This document shows positions 20,253 to 30,447 of a stretch of 64,000 nucleotides of DNA, piece by piece. The position numbers were made by a program, and so were the translations under genes. Origin of the DNA: Agelas oroides (Eukaryota; Porifera; Demospongiae; Agelasida; Agelasidae). Location of the stretch: contig OX422192.1 of the NCBI GenBank assembly GCA_949130485.1, positions 1,628,486 to 1,692,485 on the forward strand, written 5' to 3'. Within the stretch, counting starts at the first letter, position 1. Every line of letters starts with the position of its first letter. The notes beneath the pieces were generated by a model. That model worked only from the letters and a program-made list of their open reading frames with translations, was not told the origin of the DNA and searched no databases.

Positions 20253-23200
20253 TCACAGTCCATGGCCATATCTCTCCACAGGCCTTCGAGGTCTTGAGGA
20301 ACGTCTCGGGTTAGGGTGGGATGGTAGCACAGGAGGAACTGATTGAAGTACAGGTGATGAGGATGTGTCTGGCAAGTACAATGGATCGACATTGTCACTC
20401 TTGTTCTGCTGAACCTTTGCATGTCTCACACGCAGTGAGTCCACATGTCTACGAACAGTGTGTCCAGGCTCCAACTCCACATGGTAAGACAGAGGTCCTG
20501 TAACCTTGACAACAGTGCCTGGTAACCACTTCGGTGATGATCCGGTGAAGTTCTCAGCATACACAGTATCACCAACACAAAAGGAACGTAAAGGAGCAGC
20601 CGAGTCATGAGTTTGCTTCTGCTTCCTCTGTTGACTCTCGACTCTCTGTGAGGTGTCCGGAAACCATGAATCTAGTCTGCACCTGATGCGACGACCAATG
20701 AGAAGCTCGGATGGCGCTACTCCTGTGACTGAATGAGGAGTTAGCCTGTAGTTGAAAAGGAATTTGGAAACACGTTCTTGAAGAGTGGTGCCAGAAATTC
20801 GAGCTATTCCTCTTTTGAGAGTTTGCACTGCTCTCTCTGCTAAGCCATTGCTTGAAGGGTGATATGGTGCTGACTTGACGTGTACAATTCCGTTCTTCTG
20901 CATAAACTCCTGAAACTCGTAACTCGTAAACGTTGGACCATTGTCTGATACAACTTTGCGAGGAATCCCATGGTTTTCAAAGATGATACGCAGTTTCTCA
21001 ATCGTTTTCGCTGACGTAATTGAGTGCATGAGATGAACGTCCATCCATTTAGAGTGAGCGTCAACGAGTACAAGGAACATTGATCCCATGTATGGACCTG
21101 CAAAATCCAGGTGGATGCGACTCCATGGCTCAGATGGCCATTCCCAGGGATGCAAGGGAGCGGCAGGAGGAGAAGGTCGGGACTCTTGGCATGTCTGACA
21201 TTGTTTTACTGTGTCCTCAATGGCTGAGTCCATCTTTGGCCACCAAATGTAGTTCCGGGCAAGACTCTTCATTCTAGCGCAGCCGGGATGAGTCTCGTGT
21301 AACTCTTGCAAAACAAGCTCTCTTCCTTGGGGCGGGATCACCATGCGTGACCCCCACAGGATGCAACCATCCCAAGCGCTCATCTCAGTCTTCCTGGAGA
21401 GGAAGGGCTTGAACTTCTCGTCAGTGATCTGATCCGGCCAACCTGTCTGAATATACCGCAGCACTCGAGAAAGTACTGGGTCTTTGGCAGTCCAGCTTCT
21501 GATGACACCAGCATTGATGGATGTTGAAGAGAGATGTAGAACCAGTTGGGCCAGCTCATCTGGTACACAATCTGAGTTAGTAGTGATCGGGCGGGGTAGT
21601 CTGCTTAGAGCATCTGCATTATTCAAGGTTTTGCCCGACTTGTACCTGATATTATACTGGTAGGCTGCCAGTGTAAGTGCCCATCTCTGTATTCTCGCTG
21701 ATGCCATGGCTGGTATGCCTTTAGTCTCATTGAAGAGATGTGAGAGTGGCTGGTGGTCTGACTCGATGGTGAAGTGTTTGCCGTAGAGGTAATTGTGGAA
21801 CTTTTTCACGCCGAAGACTATGGCCAAGCCTTCTCTCTCAAGTTGAGAGTAGTGACGCTCGGCGGAATTGAGAGTCCTTGAAGCGTAGGCTATGGGCTTC
21901 TCTTCGCCGGTGTCAAGGATGTGCGAGAGGACAGCTCCGATACCGTACTCTGATGCGTCGCAAGCCAGGAGCAGAGGTTTGGCACTGTCGTAATGTACCA
22001 GGACGGAGTCTGCTTGAAGAGCTTCTTTGGCGAGTTTGAAAGCCATGTCATGTTGTTCAGTCCAGGTCCAGCGCTTGTTCTTGAGCAGGAGGTTGTACAG
22101 AGGTCTCAGCTTGGTGGAAAGATTTGGCAAGAATTTCGAATAGTAATTGATGAGACCGAGGAATGAGCGAAGTTGAGTGACGTTCTTGGGTGTAGGGGCT
22201 TCCTTGAGAGCAGCAATTTTGCCATCTGTTGGGTGTAGTCCATTTTCATCGATGATATGCCCCAAGTACTCGATACGAGGCTTCAAGAATGAGCACTTTG
22301 TGTGGTTGAGGCGTAAACCTGCATTTTCAATGCAGCTCAGTGTCGCGTCCAAATTCTGTAGGTGCTGATCCGTGGAACACCCGGTAACCAGGACATCATC
22401 TTGGTAGACGGAAACTCCTCTCAATCCCCTAAGCAATGTCTCCATGGTTCTTTGAAATATTGCTGGGGCTGATGACACGCCAAACGGGAGACGATTAAAT
22501 TGAAACAGCCCTTTGTGAGTGTTGATAGTGACATATGGTTTGGACTCGTCAGACAGTGGTAACTGTAGGTAGGCATTGGACATGTCCAACTTGGTGAAAA
22601 GCTTGCCTCCAGAAAGATCAGCAAAAAGGTCATCCACTCGTGGGAGTGGGTAGGTCTCAGTGACAGAGGCTTGATTGATGGTGGTCTTGAAATCCCCGCA
22701 GATCCTAATGGTACCATCACTCTTTGGAACAGGGACGATGGGGGCTGCCCACTGGGAATGCTGCACAGGGGATATAATGCCTAGCTGCTCCAGCCTACTC
22801 AGTTCTTTTTCAACCTTCTCTCTCAGAAGGTAAGGGACAGTTCTGGGCTTCAGGAACTTGGGTTTAGCAGCTTCATTCACCTGTAAGGTGACCTTGGCAT
22901 CTTTTAGGCACCCTAGGCTCCCATCAAAGACCGCCTCGTGCTTATCTAACACTTCTTTGATCTTGTCATGCTCCAGTAGATTCACCTGACCTATGTTGAC
23001 ATTAAGTCTCCCCAGCCAGTCTCTGCCCATTAAGTCAGGTCCCTCCCCAACAACTACCTGGGCTGATAATGTAGCCACAATCTCACCATAGTGCACTATC
23101 ATGTTGGTTGCCCCGACAACCGGTATAGGTTCACCTGTGTATGTCAGTAGCCTGGTAGTAGAAGGATGGAGGGTGAGTGTGGCATCATGTTGCTTCAGCC

Positions 23201-24161
23201 GGTTGAACGTCGCTTGGCTGATGATTGAGAGAGACGCTCCCGTGTCTAACACCATGTCCACAGGGACGTCATTCAGGAGGACCTGCATTCGGGTCGGCTC
23301 ATTCGATTGATCCTCCAGTGTGAACATTTCGTACGTGCGGTCCGTTTCGTCTTGTGTCAACTCCTCGGTTACGAACATGTTCTTGCGGGTGTTTTGTGAT
23401 GGCATGGATGTCTCTTGAGCTCTCTTCTTAGCTCTGCAGACGCGGGCTAAATGACCTTTTTTTCTACAGAAGCCACATTCAGTGTCCTTGTGACGACACA
23501 TATTTGCAAGGTGGTTGCCTCCACACCTATAGCACGTAATTTCGCCCCTGCTCTTGCTAGGAGACATCTTCGTAGAAGACTTCCCGCGTTCTTTACTGTG
23601 ACTGTAGAGAACAGGGTTGTAGTGTGAGCGTTCAGCTTTCAAATTCTTGGTATCTCTTTCGGCAACTTCGATAGCAACAGCGACGCTGTACGCCTTGTCA
23701 AAGTCGAGTTCTTTCTCGGCTAGTAACTTCTTCTGAATCCCATCGTGATTGACGCCGCAGACGAGTCTGTCTCTCAGCATCTCTGATAGGGATGTACCAT
23801 AGTTGCAGTGTTCGGCTATTTCACGAAGGGCGGCAACGTAAGCAGCTACGGTTTCTCCAGGCGCACGATTGCGAGTGTTGAACTTGTAACGCTGAACGAT
23901 CGGCGAGGGCAACGGCTCATGGTACTCCTTGACCAGAGCACACAGCTCAACGAAGGTCATGGTAGGGAACTTGCTCGGGTCAGCCAAGCTCTTGATCAGC
24001 TTGAACGTCGCAGGTCCGCACACGGAAAGTAGTATTGCACGTTTCTGTTCAGCTTCCGTGACTTTGTTCGCAACGAAGTAGTGACCGAGCCTCTCAGTGT
24101 AAATACTCCAGCTCTCCTTGCCTCCAGGCTGGAACTCAGACATTGTTCCGTGCATCGCCAT
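20253..24161 (-). CDS. gag-pol: Gag-Pol polyprotein of Ty3/gypsy element
   Basis: One uninterrupted frame of 1302 codons. In order: a Gag region (about 1-200); two zinc knuckles (about 210-243, CYRCGGNHLANMC and CGFCRKKGHLARVC); an aspartic protease with DTGAS at 306-310; reverse transcriptase (about 440-620) with the YQDD box at 586-589; RNase H (about 690-810); integrase (about 930-1160) with an HHCC zinc-binding start and the D-D-E residues in LDFAGP, SDNGPTF and LAERAVQ. No frameshift separates gag and pol, so a single polyprotein is expected. All catalytic motifs I can check are present, so the copy may be competent. It is unrelated to the gene Z exons around it. Confidence 0.95.
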   Translation of the reverse strand: MAMHGTMSEFQPGGKESWSIYTERLGHYFVANKVTEAEQKRAILLSVCGPATFKLIKSLADPSKFPTMTFVELCALVKEYHEPLPSPIVQRYKFNTRNRAPGETVAAYVAALREIAEHCNYGTSLSEMLRDRLVCGVNHDGIQKKLLAEKELDFDKAYSVAVAIEVAERDTKNLKAERSHYNPVLYSHSKERGKSSTKMSPSKSRGEITCYRCGGNHLANMCRHKDTECGFCRKKGHLARVCRAKKRAQETSMPSQNTRKNMFVTEELTQDETDRTYEMFTLEDQSNEPTRMQVLLNDVPVDMVLDTGASLSIISQATFNRLKQHDATLTLHPSTTRLLTYTGEPIPVVGATNMIVHYGEIVATLSAQVVVGEGPDLMGRDWLGRLNVNIGQVNLLEHDKIKEVLDKHEAVFDGSLGCLKDAKVTLQVNEAAKPKFLKPRTVPYLLREKVEKELSRLEQLGIISPVQHSQWAAPIVPVPKSDGTIRICGDFKTTINQASVTETYPLPRVDDLFADLSGGKLFTKLDMSNAYLQLPLSDESKPYVTINTHKGLFQFNRLPFGVSSAPAIFQRTMETLLRGLRGVSVYQDDVLVTGCSTDQHLQNLDATLSCIENAGLRLNHTKCSFLKPRIEYLGHIIDENGLHPTDGKIAALKEAPTPKNVTQLRSFLGLINYYSKFLPNLSTKLRPLYNLLLKNKRWTWTEQHDMAFKLAKEALQADSVLVHYDSAKPLLLACDASEYGIGAVLSHILDTGEEKPIAYASRTLNSAERHYSQLEREGLAIVFGVKKFHNYLYGKHFTIESDHQPLSHLFNETKGIPAMASARIQRWALTLAAYQYNIRYKSGKTLNNADALSRLPRPITTNSDCVPDELAQLVLHLSSTSINAGVIRSWTAKDPVLSRVLRYIQTGWPDQITDEKFKPFLSRKTEMSAWDGCILWGSRMVIPPQGRELVLQELHETHPGCARMKSLARNYIWWPKMDSAIEDTVKQCQTCQESRPSPPAAPLHPWEWPSEPWSRIHLDFAGPYMGSMFLVLVDAHSKWMDVHLMHSITSAKTIEKLRIIFENHGIPRKVVSDNGPTFTSYEFQEFMQKNGIVHVKSAPYHPSSNGLAERAVQTLKRGIARISGTTLQERVSKFLFNYRLTPHSVTGVAPSELLIGRRIRCRLDSWFPDTSQRVESQQRKQKQTHDSAAPLRSFCVGDTVYAENFTGSSPKWLPGTVVKVTGPLSYHVELEPGHTVRRHVDSLRVRHAKVQQNKSDNVDPLYLPDTSSSPVLQSVPPVLPSHPNPRRSSRPRRPVERYGHGL

Positions 24162-24193
24162 AGCCCCCGAAAAGTTTTATCCTCGTCGCCAAA

Positions 24194-24377
24194 TGTGGTG
24201 TTGTAACAAGGTGGGCACGCGTCTTGAACAGCACAGTTTCAAAAGGACACCAAGTACAGACTGAGCATAGAATATACATGCGTGCAATATATAGAGATGA
24301 TTACATAATCTGACATAAGAAGGAGGAAATAGAAATAATAATCAGAAGTAATGAGTCTAGAGTTCACAGTCACCACA
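24194..24377 (-). repeat. 5' LTR of the retrotransposon
   Basis: 184-bp partner of 20044-20227, followed on the - strand by the primer-binding-type sequence TGGCGACGAGGAT. Confidence 0.95.
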
Positions 24378-24664
24378 ATGCCTGCTAAAGGTGTTCTCTC
24401 TAAAGAGTTTCAAGTTACCAGTAAGCATTGTACACTTCAAGCCTGTAGCTTTGGTTACTTTTGCTATGCAAGTTGGATGCCTTATAGCACACACCACTTA
24501 GAAACAAACATGCAGTACAGGCCAGGGACGTCAAGTTATAATGTAGTCAGAACAAATACTCCAACAAATTGTACCGTGTTTAGTGTTGGATGGTCTTGTG
24601 TGATGGCTAGGTAGAATCTCCAATCATCTATCTGTTTCACTGCGTGATACAAATGTGCACAATA

Positions 24665-25330
24665 CAGTGGCGGATTTAGGGGGGGTAAGGGGGGTGCAAA
24701 TGCACCCCCCTTTGGCGGCTATAGTAATGTATTTTGCGTACATAACTGCACGAGTCCATCAAATGATTATGCAGCAGTGGCATGCAGCAACAACAACCAG
24801 GCACAGTTACACACTCACGTATCAGTTCCTTACTGATCTCCAGACGTTTGACTAGGCCTAGAGTTGCTTCAGTTCGGCCCGAGGGGTCCGCCACGGCGCG
24901 CCTCGGCGTACGAGATTTCGAAATCCACTGGATTTCACGTGGATTTCGGATTTCAGAGTGGATTTCTGGATTTCAGTTTGGATTTCTGGATTTCAGTTTG
25001 GATTTCTGCCTACAGGTTTCTTCTTGTATGTTCTTGGATATTTTAGTTATAGTTCCCAGCTTAGCAAAAATTTTTAGTTATATAGTTGTAGTTTTGGTTA
25101 ACTAAATTTTAAAAAGGCCATACTAAAAATGCATTTAGTTGACTAAAACAACACTGTCGGACAGTGTACGAGATTTCTTTGTGACGGACCCCTCGGTTCG
25201 GCCTTCCAGCTATATTTTATTATGAATGCGTTCACGTGACCGAAAGTGGGCGTGGCAACCCAAAAATTTCCGCCGCGCTTCGCGCGCAGGTAACTCAACC
25301 CCCCTTTCTAAATTTCTAGATCCGCCACTG
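24665..25330. mobile_element. MITE inserted in the ZU5 exon of gene Z (A)
   Basis: Ends CAGTGGCGGATTTAGG and CTAGATCCGCCACTG are inverted. The flanking CAATA is duplicated (24660-24664, 25331-25335), and unit B shows the empty site GCACAATATGATC near 45341. Inside, a second inverted pair (GGGTCCGCCACGG / GTGACGGACCCC) and direct repeats of GGATTTC(T/A)GGATTTCAG (24940-25010) are seen. It carries a stop into the host exon. Confidence 0.88.
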
Positions 25331-26074
25331 CAATATGATTGTGGGGTCCTTTTTCTGCCAGTAATACCAATTCCAGAAAAGTGGATCAGCTGGATACTAC
25401 CGTAGGCACTGTCTGTAGTGAATATTCCCCCAAATAACTGCATAAATCTGTACGGAAGGTCCCTCTGAGAGCACTTGGCAGAGACAAAGCTGAGATGTGA
25501 CAATACCGTTCCATCTTCTCTGAGAGCGCAGTGTTGGATTTCTAGTGTGACTGTCTTTGTGAATTTGCAGGGTGCTGAGATCCAGAAGACAGGGCTCAGG
25601 AGGTCAGAGTCTACAGGCAGTTGAAACTGTCCAGAGAGACTTGCCCTAATCTTGATCTTGCACTCTTCCATGCCACCTGGCAGACTGTGATCTGGAACAT
25701 GGAGTTTCAATCCATATCCCTTCCATTCAAAGGCAGCACCTTGGGTTGAAACTGTAAATGCTGTCTCTCCAATCACCTCCACTCCTCGAATAGAATCTGA
25801 AAAAATATGTGTTGCAAAATGTCGCACAAACTAGACTAAGTGGGCTTAATACAACAATAAGGGTAAATAGGCAGTGCCCGTCATGTCAGATACCCCAGGG
25901 CTGCGTCACTGTCACTTGAAGACTGCAGTAAATTCATTGTTAATGAACATGCACCTCATTTAATTTTCTTTTGAGCTGAGTAGACTCTCATTTGAAAATC
26001 ACCTGCCATTGGCAGCACTCATAATCTTTTATATAGGCATGACTCCACTAGCTTGCCATGAAACATCTAAACTA

Positions 26075-26544
26075 TACCGTATAGCGGGAAATTTTCGCTG
26101 GGTGCAAATTTTCGTGATTTTCGCGGACAGACCTGCTTCCGCGAAAATAAAAACCGCGAAAAAATGAACCAAGATGGAAATTGACATTAGCATTATCACT
26201 ATGTTTCTATTGTTTATATACAGATATATATACTTTCTCTTTTATTTTCTATTAAGGTTCATGACCCCCCAAAAAAAAAAAAAATAAAAAAAAAATAAAA
26301 AAAAATGTGAACGTGATGGTTCTCTACAGTCTGTATGCCCTCTAAATGGTTGCTGTAAAGAAGAATCAGCCTCCTACTGTACAAAATACCAACGAGACGC
26401 TCCGAAGATGTTGCATCAACCGGTAGGGGTGTGGTCAGAGCGTCCCGCGTTCCGCGAAAATAAAAACCGCGAAAATTTCTTCTGAAGAGTCTGGACGCTT
26501 TTCCGTGAAAATTTGCACCAGCGAAAATTTCCCACTATACGGTA
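26075..26544. mobile_element. TA-flanked MITE with CCGCGAAAA repeats
   Basis: TIRs TACCGTATAGCGGGAAATTT and AAATTTCCCACTATACGGTA are flanked by TA. Sub-terminal GCGAAAATTT and CCGCGAAAAT words recur in both orientations. An A-rich tract lies at 26265-26305. Absent from unit B at the matching place (CATCTAAACTAGTG near 46065). Confidence 0.85.
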
Positions 26545-26979
26545 TATCACTGTAAAAACAAATTTTAACTGTGGTTTTAGCAAATTATTCATGTGGTGCT
26601 TGTAAAACATTCTGTGGGAGACTAGTAAGGTTTACTCAAGCATCAACTCTCACTGCATGAATCTTTTTCAGCACTGCATTCATAAAATTTTAATACTCAC
26701 GCAACTGTAGTATCCAATTACTTAGCTAAAATAACAATTTTGTTTTGCAGTATATATAAGTGCTGCTCTAATAGGCTGAACTGCTAACTATAGCAAGAGC
26801 TCTTCACTGCAGCATCCTCATGAGCAAGTCATTGCTGACATATAGTCGTCGATTCCTTGTCCAACAAGGCAGTGGATAAGCTTAGCTTATACATAGCTAG
26901 CTAGCATGCATGTTTGGTATTAGCAACTCAATTCATGGTAATCAGTATTCAAACCTCCGAAGTTCATTGTTTTAGGCTA

Positions 26980-27348
26980 CACTGTAAAAACATTAGTTTT
27001 TGGTTACTTCAAACATATTTGAGTTATCTCAGTTGCATGTGTGTGGTGTACACATCATGAAGTGTAAGGAATGCTTCCAAACAAGTCTTCTGAAGACCTT
27101 GAAATTGGGAAGCTTCCCTATAATTAAATTAGTCTTCTTTTCAGAACAGCTATCAATTAGCATTTCTGGAAAAATACATAAAATGCTAGTAATGTAGCCA
27201 AAAAGAAGAAACTAAAGAAGCTCTTGGATGGAATTTCAAGAAACCTATTTTAGAAGCTTCCCTGGGACTTCTGATAATGATAGCACTCTGGTGCAACTGA
27301 GATAACCTACAAATATGGTTAAAGTAACCTAATTTTTTTTTTACAGTG
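26980..27348. mobile_element. Inverted-repeat MITE, CACTGTAAAAA ends
   Basis: The left end CACTGTAAAAACATTAG and the sequence TTGAGTTATCTCAGTTGCA are mirrored by TGCAACTGAGATAACC and a TTTTTTTACAGTG right end. No coding capacity. Not found in unit B. Confidence 0.75.
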
Positions 27349-28251
27349 AATTAATATAGTCTGAGGCATATGACCACAAATGCACAGCTGTGTACAACAT
27401 TAATTAACATCCTCGACTCTTCACACACAGCAAGTTTAATTTCAACCAAATTAACATCTGTGAATATTGAAATGCACCTTAGATGCCATCAACCATGTCG
27501 AACCCGAGAGCTGGCAGTAATGAGGCAATTAAGTTATGATACATAGCTACATGGCTGGTGAAGAAGGTAATGATTTGGAAATACACTTCTAAGAATGGAT
27601 TTCCTTGCTTAACTCCTATGGTGTGCAGATTTCTGGATGTGTGACCAGATGGATACACGAGATACATACAAAAATTTGTGCTTTCACAATCACAAACTGC
27701 CAACTGATCCATGCATTTACCACCAGTTGGAGACCACCTCATCAAAAATATAATTCCTGCCAAATTTTTTGCTGTATATACACATGCCTGAGAGCCTAGC
27801 CAACAATCATGAATCTCACACTAAGGCACTTGGCAATACGTAACTGTATCCTTATGTCAGGAAAAAAGCGAAGGTCTGACACTACCCTACCAGTGTTGGG
27901 TCCCAGCAGTGCCTTGGAGGGTGAAACGTCCTTCTGCTGAACAAGTTCTGGCTCCTGTGTACAGACAGCAAAATTTTTGATGACTGAACTTCAAACAAAT
28001 TTACAGCTTGCATGTTACCTAATTACATGTCTAAACCACACCCCAAGATGCTTAGTGTGACCGATTTAATTACAAGTGGGTCTAGCTCGTGGGACTTAGC
28101 CTTGAACACAGACTTTCCATTCCAGATTTTTTGTTATGTATCTTGGAGCAGCATATAATTTTGATGCTTCATGTGTACTGACTCGTCCATGATAAAAACA
28201 ACTTTACAAAATGTGAAGTGCACTGCAGCCCAGTTAGTTTTTTTTTTAGAC

Positions 28252-28503
28252 TAACCACACCTCAAGTGGAAAGAAAACAGTGACTAAGTGAATGCCCTTA
28301 CACTGTATGTTTAATTATTCTACCTACCCAGGATGCCCATGCAAGAGCCAATTGGTGGTAATTGAAGCTATGTGCATTGTATAAACATTTGGGTTACATG
28401 CTGAATACGGAGTTTATACGAGTCATGAACTGTGTACACTGAACTTGTGTGGCATCTATTTTCTTTCCTCAGCTTTTTTTTTTCTTTCCACTTGAGGTTT
28501 AAT
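28252..28503. mobile_element. Probable MITE between gene Z exons
   Basis: Inverted pair ACACCTCAAGTGGAAAGAAAA and TTTTCTTTCCACTTGAGGTT about 210 bp apart, with no coding capacity between them. Confidence 0.5.
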
Positions 28504-29479
28504 TTATTCTGTTTGGTCTTTTATTGTGTAGATTCATTACCTCATAGCTGACATTGTTAAGTTCTTTTGGTATTGGAATGTGGCATATTTAATAAACAAT
28601 ATTTCCATTATTTGATCTTAACTCTCTGAGCATTTTGTAGCGTACAATACTGGAGTGCAGCTATTCATACAGGTGAAGAAGTGGTGAAGTGTCCACTTCA
28701 GAGGATAGCACCACACGTAACAGCAATGTCTAGTTGCTGAATCCAGAAGGGATGATGGATAATCTTGTGTGACAGTTATACACAAGCATCCTCATTATCA
28801 AGGGTATTTGTACAGCCTAGCTATGCACTAGTGGAACTGAAAACTCTGTTGGAATAGTGTCCACACTTTAGTGGTTATAACATAGAGCTGTCAATGAAAA
28901 TGCAATCCATACCTGGGAAAAATGTCTAGTAAAACGAGGTGTCTGCATTTCAGGGGTTTGGAATAGCTGAGTTTCACTGTAGTTCAGCACAGTTGCCACA
29001 TCGACTCGGCTAGTTTGACCTTTTCCTTCTTCTCCTCCAGCAACAAAGATCTTCCCAGTTGGTAACAGGCAGCAGGTACAATCTTCTCGTTCAGTAGGTA
29101 AGTCTGCCACCTTGTTCCACATGGCCTTCTCTTCATCATACATGTGGATGGCTGAGCTACATTGTTTTTCTCTATTTCTCCCTCCCACTGCTAGTAGAGA
29201 TCCATGGACAGTAACGGCAGTAGAATACCTCAGCGGGGTATCAGTGAGGGTGCGCCACTGTGCAGGTGGCTTGCCAGTTTGTGTAAGGGCTGGGAGGGAC
29301 ATGCTGAGTATGCTCTTGCCCAGTTTGCCACCTAGTAGGTACAGCGTATCGTGTATAATGGTGTATGACATTCGGCAACCAGTCTCGGGGAGTGGTGTGG
29401 TAATCAACCACTGGTGGGTAGATGTGTTGAGGACTTCCACTGTATTTAAGTTACCACTAAGTTAGCATTTGATATTGAA

Positions 29480-29480
<1 letters not shown>

Positions 29481-29514
<34 letters not shown>
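29481..29514. repeat. Poly-C run of 34 bases at a rearrangement border
   Basis: Homology to the kelch exon stops at about 29457 and the ITPR-side sequence begins behind this C run. It may mark a real breakpoint or a sequence join in the assembly. Confidence 0.9.
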
Positions 29515-30447
29515 ACAGCCCGAATGCTAAGCTTTTGAAGTAGCTTGCTTAGTCTCGTCCCCAGACCCCACCCTCTCACGAGGAGAAACGGTCTGGTGAA
29601 CCAAGTCGAATTTCTTGGGCTTGCATACACTTCTGCGACAATGATGCACTTGAAATATGTGACGGAATAATATTCAAGTTCTATCCAGGCCTGTCACATC
29701 ACTCTGGTTGCTTCCAGTTATGCAAGTGCAGAGGGAGAAAGCCTGGGAGATCTGTTCATGTGCTGTGATGTCAGGGACAGACACGTGGGGTTGATGCCCA
29801 ATGAAGGATCTTGAGGCGATACACAACAGTCAGGCAGCCAAGCTGTTTCATCAATACTGCTTGGACATCAGGGATGGATTGACACATTATGGACTGGAAC
29901 CACTCCCCGTGTGTCTCTACCCTCTGTCTACCTCTGTCTTACCTGGCATCACTGCACATGATCTTCCAGGCCTTTCCTCTCCAAATTTGTGAACTGGAAG
30001 CCATCAAATGTTGGGTAGAAACCGAACAATACTCTGTTGTGTATTTCGATTGCATAGCTGCTTTCAAGGTGCTATAGTGCTAAACTATTGTTAAGGGCAG
30101 GATTCACACATAGATGCACAAATACCCAATGGATCAACACAGCGTGTGTGAACTTTGCCCTTTCTGCACTACAGCACTTCGAATGCAATAATGTGATCAA
30201 AATTTGCCGTCGTGTATTTCGATTGCATAGCTGCTTTCGATTGCATAGCTGCTTTGAAAGCACTATATCGCTAAACTTTTGTTAAGGCTCTTTGCCCTTT
30301 TTGCACTACAGCACTTCGAATGCAATAATGTGATCAAAATTTGCAACGGAATAATTTTAGATTTCTACCCAGGACTGCCACATATACTAGAGACGGCAAA
30401 GGCTTGGGACAACCCTTACCTCTCCACCTCCCTCCCCATCTGTCCAG
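29515..30447. other. Repeat-rich stretch upstream of ITPR pore exon
   Basis: Contains pieces related to the GATTGCATAGCTGCTTTCAA inverted-repeat MITE (30030-30350) and a CTCGTCCCCAGACCCC..GGTCTGG hairpin (29555-29595). A 63-codon + frame (29801-29992) starts with a helical segment (DLEAIHNSQAAKLFHQYC) that I do not recognise. No earlier ITPR membrane exons can be identified here. Confidence 0.45.

Larger units (their letters stand above)
20044..24377 (-). mobile_element. Full-length Ty3/gypsy-type LTR retrotransposon
   Basis: Two 184-bp direct repeats (20044-20227 and 24194-24377) start TGTGGTG and end CACCACA. They are flanked by the 5-bp target duplication ATGCC (20039-20043 and 24378-24382). 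The coding strand is -. Behind the 5' LTR is a primer-binding-type sequence TGGCGACGAGGAT (24192-24180), and before the 3' LTR a purine tract GAGAGGGGGGATG. Unit B has the empty site (CATGCTAAAGG near 45067). It lies in an intron of gene Z. Domain order PR-RT-RNase H-integrase places it in Ty3/gypsy. Confidence 0.96.
6100..27570. repeat. Segmental duplication unit A
   Basis: Matches unit B (31870-46350) collinearly: ITPR tail, gene K, gene Z. Unit A is longer because it alone carries the LTR retrotransposon (20044-24377), the TTAA element (14908-15933), and MITEs at 24665-25330, 26075-26544 and 26980-27348. Each of these has an empty site or no counterpart in B. Unit C (from 46800) is a third, shorter copy. 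Confidence 0.93.
19194..29457 (-). pseudogene. Gene Z copy A: kelch - linker - ZU5 - UPA-like - death (disrupted)
   Basis: Exons read from the - strand: truncated kelch exon 29457-28913 (donor GTATGG), linker 27954-27891, ZU5 exon 25796-24575, then 19959 to about 19830, 19735-19561, and death exon 19489-19194 (stop TAA). The phases fit: kelch to linker is phase 0, and linker to ZU5 is phase 1 (G + AT, giving Asp-Ser-Ile-Arg). So the kelch and ZU5 parts were one protein. The ZU5 exon contains the typical GYGLKLHVP, LPVDSDLLSPVFWISAP and VTLEIQHCA strands. The death exon has ELKDLMDALYHKVADKW and the W-W pattern ending ELKD..LRHKYHD. This pairing resembles UNC5, PIDD and ankyrin tails. Damage: the kelch exon stops abruptly at 29457 near a poly-C run, and a MITE (24665-25330) breaks the ZU5 exon and gives an early stop. 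The retrotransposon lies in an intron. The end of exon 19959 is uncertain. Confidence 0.75.

Noticed and set aside
24864-25105. + frames with repeated SGFLDFSLDFW residues
   Set aside because: Produced by GGATTTCTGGATTTCAG repeats inside the MITE, not a protein.
28868-29440. An independent short kelch gene starting at the internal ATG 29440
   Set aside because: The sequence is the 3' part of a longer kelch exon cut at 29457; the ATG is an internal methionine-like codon in the strand before STHQW, not a conserved start.
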